Shown here in pieces: positions 58,568 through 64,000 of a DNA stretch of 64,000 nt. The DNA lies in NCBI GenBank assembly GCA_963681505.1, contig OY811974.1:557189-621188 (forward strand), read 5' to 3'. This DNA comes from Eunapius fragilis. Lineage: Eukaryota; Porifera; Demospongiae; Spongillida; Spongillidae. The notes beneath the pieces are model-generated. The model did no database searches, was not told the DNA's origin, and saw nothing but the letters and a program-made list of their open reading frames with translations. Numbering within the stretch: position 1 is the stretch's first letter; each line of letters starts with the position of its first letter. The position numbers and the translations under genes were made by a program.

Positions 58568-58674
58568 TGGTATGAAAATACATGCACTATATCCCACTCT
58601 CTTAGTACGCAATGGTACAAAATCACTATGCTCAACATCACTGACTGCGATTTTTATTTTGAGTAGCTTATGGA
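58568..58674 (+). CDS. Candidate terminal exon sharing its last seven residues with the 16.3-kb exon
   Basis: Acceptor gagatccag, then WYENTCTISHSLSTQWYKIT and MLNITDCDFYFE followed by TAG. Everything from CTGACTGCGATTTTT onward is the R repeat, while upstream sequence is different from the 16.3-kb exon. Confidence 0.3.
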
Positions 58675-59170
58675 TGCTACATATTTCTCCAACAGTCCTC
58701 AGCCTGGGGTAAGTGTGCACTATGCAATGCAATTTTCATTACATAATCCTTCTTTTACCAGTGTCATTGAAACCACTTTCATTTGATGTCAAAACTCCTT
58801 GAATTTCAAAAGGAGACTATCAACAATCTACCTGAAAGCAAAGGCAGGAGGCAAGTCAGTAATTTTTTAATACTGCATAGTAAGTATCACATTCCAACGG
58901 ATGATTTAAAGCTATTCATCAACCAGAAGCAACCAAGAAGGTATGTATGTATGTCATGGCTCTTGACTACCAGCCCATTTTGGACTGCCTTGGCTGCTCC
59001 AAGCTGCTTCAGACAGCAGTTTCTGCTGGTGCAGTTGTGCACAAATTCCTGCAGCTTTCAGAGACTAACTGTCGAGAGAACACTATGTAGCAATGTTGTT
59101 GACTCTAATGTATTGTTTCAATGTATCTTTACAACAATTAACAAGAATGGAAAATTGTTTATGGTACATG
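58641..59170 (+). repeat. Dispersed repeat R, copy 2
   Basis: Inverted relative to copy 1 (15831-16359), with a few percent divergence and small indels. Beyond 59170 (GGTACATGC) the two loci diverge. Confidence 0.75.
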
Positions 59171-59199
59171 CATATCCAGAAATGCGTGGTCAAGGGGAA

Positions 59200-60058
59200 T
59201 TGACAATTGTTGCGGTTTGTACATTCGCGTATACTTCCGGATAACTCCCATAAAAATGAATGGCGTTTTATAAACTTGATTGCTATTTAATAACGTAATA
59301 GGGTACAACTTTTGTGGCTATCAATATTGTTTCAGATACGTACGATCTTGATTTAACTGAACAAAAAACAACTGCTTTGTATTGAAAATTGTTGTAGTTT
59401 TAGTGAAAACAGCACTTTCCATAGAGATGTATGGAAAATCAACTTTTTCGCACCTAATTAATGTATTCTGCAGCTCATAATTCTTACACCAGTTTAGATT
59501 CAGATTTTGTGGGCCCCCCCCCAGAATAAGAGATCACGCAGTTCTATTATTTTTAGAGATATTTAAAAAAATTTACCTAGTATAGATTTCGGCCAATTGA
59601 ATTTTAAATTCACAAGGAGTAGGATACAATTAGCGCCATCTTATAAAGTGTTTTTAATGTAGCTTCCATGGATACATGGCTAAATGTAAATTAATTAAAT
59701 AACTGGAACGTTGGCTTATTGAATAGGTTATTTGTCCAGTGCAAATGATGTCATGGGGCCTGTTCAGCGCTGACTGTACCAAGGACTACAACATTAGTCG
59801 TTGACTGTACCATGTGAGTGTATACGTGTATTCATCCACTTCTTGTGTGCGCGCGAGATCTGGAGTTCGTGCGTGTGTTTGTATGTGTGATTGCGTGTGT
59901 CTACATGTAGGCCTATGTGTGCGTGTGTGTGTGTGCGCGCGCGCTCACACACATACACGCACACGACTGAAAACTATGCATGCTGAGGGAAAAAGAGGAA
60001 GGATTCATAGCCATTCGCACAACGCCCGTGAGCGCGCGCGTTCGTGTGATTGTAACAC

Positions 60059-60089
<31 letters not shown>

Positions 60090-60837
60090 CGTATGAATCT
60101 ATGTATTTATGTATGTATATGTGTATGTATCGACGATCTATTTCAGTATGTCTGAGTACGTATATGTATGTGCTTGTGTATAAAATTTTGATTTCAAATT
60201 GAACTCATGGGATATAAAGCCGTCCTGTATGTGTAGATATCATCTTAATGGAGAGAAAATGCATCCAACGAAAGTGGGAGAATACAGTTTAAGGTGATAA
60301 ATAAATTTAACTCCTTCAACAATTCAGGAGCCCTTTGCTGCTGGCAGGTGAATGCCACGAATTCAATAGTGAAAAACTAATTGTTTGTTAAAAACCAGGG
60401 TGCGTGCATGTGTGTGTGTATCTGTGTGTATGTGTTGTGTGTGTGTATGTGTGCATGTGTGTGTGTGGGGGGGGGGGGGATAAATAGGCCTCAAGTCATT
60501 GTGTCTAAATTCATATCCAATCTAATAGGTTTCTATTCATCATTTTATAGGCATCCCTGATACAATTTTTTTGGGGGGTTAATTTTACAGTCCATGTATA
60601 CATATATGCCATTTTCCGTGAAAGTGAAGAGCAATTTACATGCAGGCCTACATGTAGATCATGTAGATATAATTCTAACTTGTATATGGTTAACTATAAT
60701 CTATTTGGAACGCCCTTTCTCTTTTTAGATGAATGCTGCATGAAAATTAAACGTAGGCCTGCCAGCCTCTTTAACCTATTGCTGTATAGGATGGATGGCA
60801 TATATTTATGTGATGCTCTGTTCATCCTCCTCCCCTC

Positions 60838-60870
<33 letters not shown>

Positions 60871-61000
60871 GTGCACACACACACACACACACGCGTGCAC
60901 ACACACACAAGTACTGTTAATTTATTTGACCTGTCTGGTTGCAAGCTTGTGTTGAACTGTGTACACTGTGGGTAGATTGATCTAGATAGCTGTGCCCCTA
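59200..61000. other. Gene-poor stretch with alternating-purine-pyrimidine tracts
   Basis: AT-rich DNA with GT/GC/CA alternations at 59920-59965, 60055-60095 (GTGTGTGCGCGCGCG), 60400-60470 and 60840-60910. The GCGCGCGCGTATG runs are Z-DNA-prone. No exon supported. Confidence 0.5.
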
Positions 61001-61006
61001 TAAACT

Positions 61007-61293
61007 ACAAGTAGATAAAAAATTTCTCTTTGAGAAATAGAGTGGGATGTAGGATTGGGATTGGTGGTGTAAAAAGCAAGGAAACAAGACACATGGATTG
61101 GTACCAGAATACAACAAGACGGTCCTACATTTAACCAAGAACCATGCACTTTGAATTTCAATTAGCTAAATGTAGGACCGTCTTGTTGTATTCTGGTACC
61201 AATCCATGTGTCTTGTTTCCTTGCTTTTTACACCACCAATCCCAATCCTACATCCCACTCTATTTCTCAAAGAGAAATTTTTTATCTACTTGT
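61007..61293. mobile_element. Foldback element FB3 (287 bp)
   Basis: Arms of about 125 bp begin ACAAGTAGATAAAAAATTTC and contain GGTGGTGTAAAAAGCAAGG followed by AAACAAG; loop near 61135-61168. Same length and family motif as FB1. Confidence 0.8.
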
Positions 61294-61555
61294 TTCCTTG
61301 CTTTTTTTTCCTACCATGCAGAGGGATTGGTTTGTTGTCTTGAAGCCAATAACGTAATATAATTGTTCCAATTAAGTTAGCACTATCGGTAATTAAGATT
61401 TCATCGGCATTCAATAATGTTACATAAGTGTGGTTCCCAATGAGCATTGGAGATGTGCTGCTGTACCACCAGGTCTGATTGCTTATGCGAGGTTTGTTCG
61501 TGGTATATGTGGTGGTGGTATATGTGGTGACTATGCGCATGCGTATAATGCTTTT

Positions 61556-61795
61556 TCAAATTAGCATGTACAATTCTTGAACGAGAACCTGCCTCGCCTT
61601 GTACGTCCCAGTCGTCCCCTCCTGTAGGGATAAATATAACTGCATGAAGCAGGAGTGAGAGGGATGGATATCAGCTTTGGCAAGTGGAGCAGGGACAGGA
61701 GGAACGGGTTCGTCCTCGATTGTGCTGTACATACCCACTATATCTTCTATTGTAAGTTCCATATCTGTATGAAAAAGAGAAGTACACCAAACCAT
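61556..61795 (-). CDS. Candidate first exon, unrecognised
   Basis: An open frame from 61795 with an internal ATG (MELTIEDIVGMYSTIEDEPV) contains PPVPAPLAKADIHPSHSCFM and QLYLSLQEGTTGTYKARQVL. Acidic and proline-rich, with coding-like composition in an AT-rich neighbourhood. No clear splice partners; 61.8-64.0 kb shows only short ORFs. Confidence 0.25.
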   Translation of the reverse strand: MVWCTSLFHTDMELTIEDIVGMYSTIEDEPVPPVPAPLAKADIHPSHSCFMQLYLSLQEGTTGTYKARQVLVQELYMLI

Positions 61796-64000
61796 ATTCG
61801 CACCCCATATTATACTCTTGAGTAGAACAACTGAGCAATAATTCGAAGATTACCTTTATATATACTGCTGCACCTCATTGGTGGGAAAGTAAAAATAGTT
61901 GGCTTATCAAACCCAAAGTGAGGCTTCAAATGGACGTGTTAACTATGGTTGCATTAAGTCCTCATACTTTTTTGGGTGATGATTATTCCAATTGTCACTG
62001 AGTAATGAGTTCATACTTTGTAGTTTTCTCACATGTGGATTATACATAACAACTTGTGAATCAGAGTTAACATAAGGTATAGGCTTGATACCTTCCACCA
62101 AAATGCAAAAGTTAGCTACACATAACTACACCCAATTAGATCCTGTACCATATGCATAGCATACATGATTAAGTTTGACATATGCTACCATCGCTAATTC
62201 AACTCAAGTACCCCATCTCTTGACAATCAATCAGCATATGGACACACTAATTTTAATTTTTACATGTTATATATTGGTTGTGGAAGGTTTATGCACATAT
62301 ACGCCAGCATCGCTATGCCCCAAGCAAGCTGACATGCTAATTATATGTATGCTAAGCATTACACATTTGCACATATAACCTTTTGCACATAACCTTCTCT
62401 TTAAAAAATCTTGAACACATTTATGTTTGGAATTACAGTGCTATGCCATCTTATTCCGCTACCTTGTAGCATGTCATGAAGTGTGACATACATTGTCAGA
62501 AGCCAGCTAGAGCTGAAGTGTTGTGTCAACAGTTATAGGTGTTAATGTAACATCTGGGAGCAAAGCATCAGCATGCTGAGGCAGGCATGAAGTGCTAATC
62601 CCTAGCCTGCATGACATGTGATACCAGGAGCAGGACTCAAAACCAGTTTAGATCCAGTATTCCTCATCCCCTTATTAAAAACCCCTGCTCACCCTTACCA
62701 TTGTTATACTGCTATTGTGTGGTATTATATTGAGGGGTGTTCATACACAATTCTCATCACAAATGTCTGCACTTCAGGTCACGATCAATGTGGCAAAAAT
62801 TACCAAGGTCACCTAGAGCTACTCTAATGTCCACTACAGGCTTTGTGAAAAGTAACTTTGTTTTTATAATTTTCATCTCTCAAGCGTCTACACTGACTGG
62901 TGCAAAACCACTTTTTGGGACGGTCATTACTTTCACCTATACTTTTATCTATTATTTCATTAGCCATAACACGCCAGCCATTAGTGTCAACAGGGATTGC
63001 TAACATTCTAGTGCGTACTTTGGTCAACCAACCATTCATGTGGTTCTTTAAAATCTTCAACAACCTTTTCTTGTACGTTTTATTGCTATGCTATTTAGTG
63101 TCTTTTCAAGCAACATACACCCTGCCTTTTATCATCTCTTTGTGAGACAAAACCTAAACATTAAATTTATACACCCTGCCTTTTACATCTCTTGGTTCAA
63201 AGAGATAAAACCTGAGTAAAAATTAACCTAACTTTTCATTACATTAAAGTTACACATCAGAATGCTCAGTAATCACCACAGTACCAGTACTTGTTACAGT
63301 ATACACATAAACTCACCGTTTAATCTTGACTTCTTATTGTCCAGCACTTGGGAGGCAGTGTTTAGATCAGACCCAGACTATTTAGCCTTTTAAACTGCTC
63401 TTCTTGTTTCAGCATGATCAAGGTAGCGTTTGTGCTCACCAACCCGCTTGGATTCAGGGCCTTTTCGGCACCACCAGGTTCTTTCTGCGTCTCGCTTCGG
63501 TCTGCGTCTCGGTTCGATCTGCGTCGTCTTTTCTTGCTCGCTTCGTCTCAGGGTCTTTTTCGTACCGCGCCCGTCCAGCGTCTCGCATGGGTCATCATCA
63601 GAGATACAGTTTGAAGATACAAATTAAAATAGGATGACGAGGGTCTGTACCTTGCCCTTTTCCTGACACGATGGTTCTTGTGTAGATTAGCCCCCCCCTT
63701 TTAACTTTAGTACCCCCCTGTCTTTCACGGGATGGTATGCAATCAAATGCAATCAAATCCAATCAACAAGTAATTAACACAATGACACTATTACATAATA
63801 TTACACAATATTACTGAAATCATATCTCAACAATAGTCAAAGGTAAAGATAGTCAAATAAAAAGGTATCTTCAACCTATTGTGGATACTGTTCAGCTATG
63901 TGCAGTAATATGTTAGAAAAGGTTGTAGGACCTCCAAAACGTCTCCTCCACATGTACTCTGGCAGGTAAGTTGTAAACAGTTTTGAGTGCATGGTCCTTT

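Overview
This is a eukaryotic window, almost certainly an early-branching animal and most likely a sponge. The genes are split by GT-AG (a few GC-AG) introns. Metazoan families are recognisable: dihydrofolate reductase, the mitochondrial import subunit TIMM29, a multi-saposin precursor, a DH-PH-MORN exchange factor and a DENN-domain protein. The DNA between them is crowded with inverted-repeat elements, minisatellites and microsatellites. There is no prokaryotic operon structure, CRISPR array or rRNA. The sponge assignment is inference; animal is well supported.

Layout. 0.7-3.2 kb (-): N-terminal exons of a DENN protein resembling SBF/MTMR5-13. 4.1-9.4 kb: two similar TATA promoters facing each other, a 1.2-kb inverted-repeat element, and fragments of two unrecognised genes. 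11.2-11.5 kb (+): last exon of a proline/tyrosine-rich protein, then a foldback element. 12.4-15.0 kb (+): a two-exon, 812-residue P-loop NTPase/nuclease-like protein of Crinkler type. 15.8-16.5 kb (-): an exon plus a 0.5-kb repeat that recurs inverted at 58.6-59.2 kb. 18.5-20.4 kb (-): complete six-exon DHFR, head-to-head (54 bp between start codons) with TIMM29 (20.4-21.0 kb, +). 21.0-22.5 kb: a second large inverted-repeat element. 22.65-30.3 kb (+): a RhoGEF with proline-rich N-terminus, DH, PH and three MORN repeats, whose introns hold several minisatellites. 31.0-48.8 kb (-): a prosaposin-like gene, one SapA and six SapB domains, each SapB built from four phase-0 exons, convergent with the RhoGEF. 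Its introns hold a 2.4-kb transposon, a 1.7-kb palindrome and a foldback element with another element nested in it. 49-64 kb is gene-poor: a possible lipocalin exon, tandem repeats, the second copy of the 15.8-kb repeat and a third foldback element.

The most notable thread is a family of tiny palindromic elements (22, 22, 36 and 39 bp; CAGAGATAATA...TATTATCTCTG). Three of four copies have perfect 7-bp target duplications. Three copies lie in genes: at the DHFR exon 3 donor site, inside the TIMM29 reading frame, and inside RhoGEF exon 1. In each case conceptual removal gives back the continuous coding frame or splice site expected of the family (for TIMM29, together with removal of a separate 2-nt insertion).
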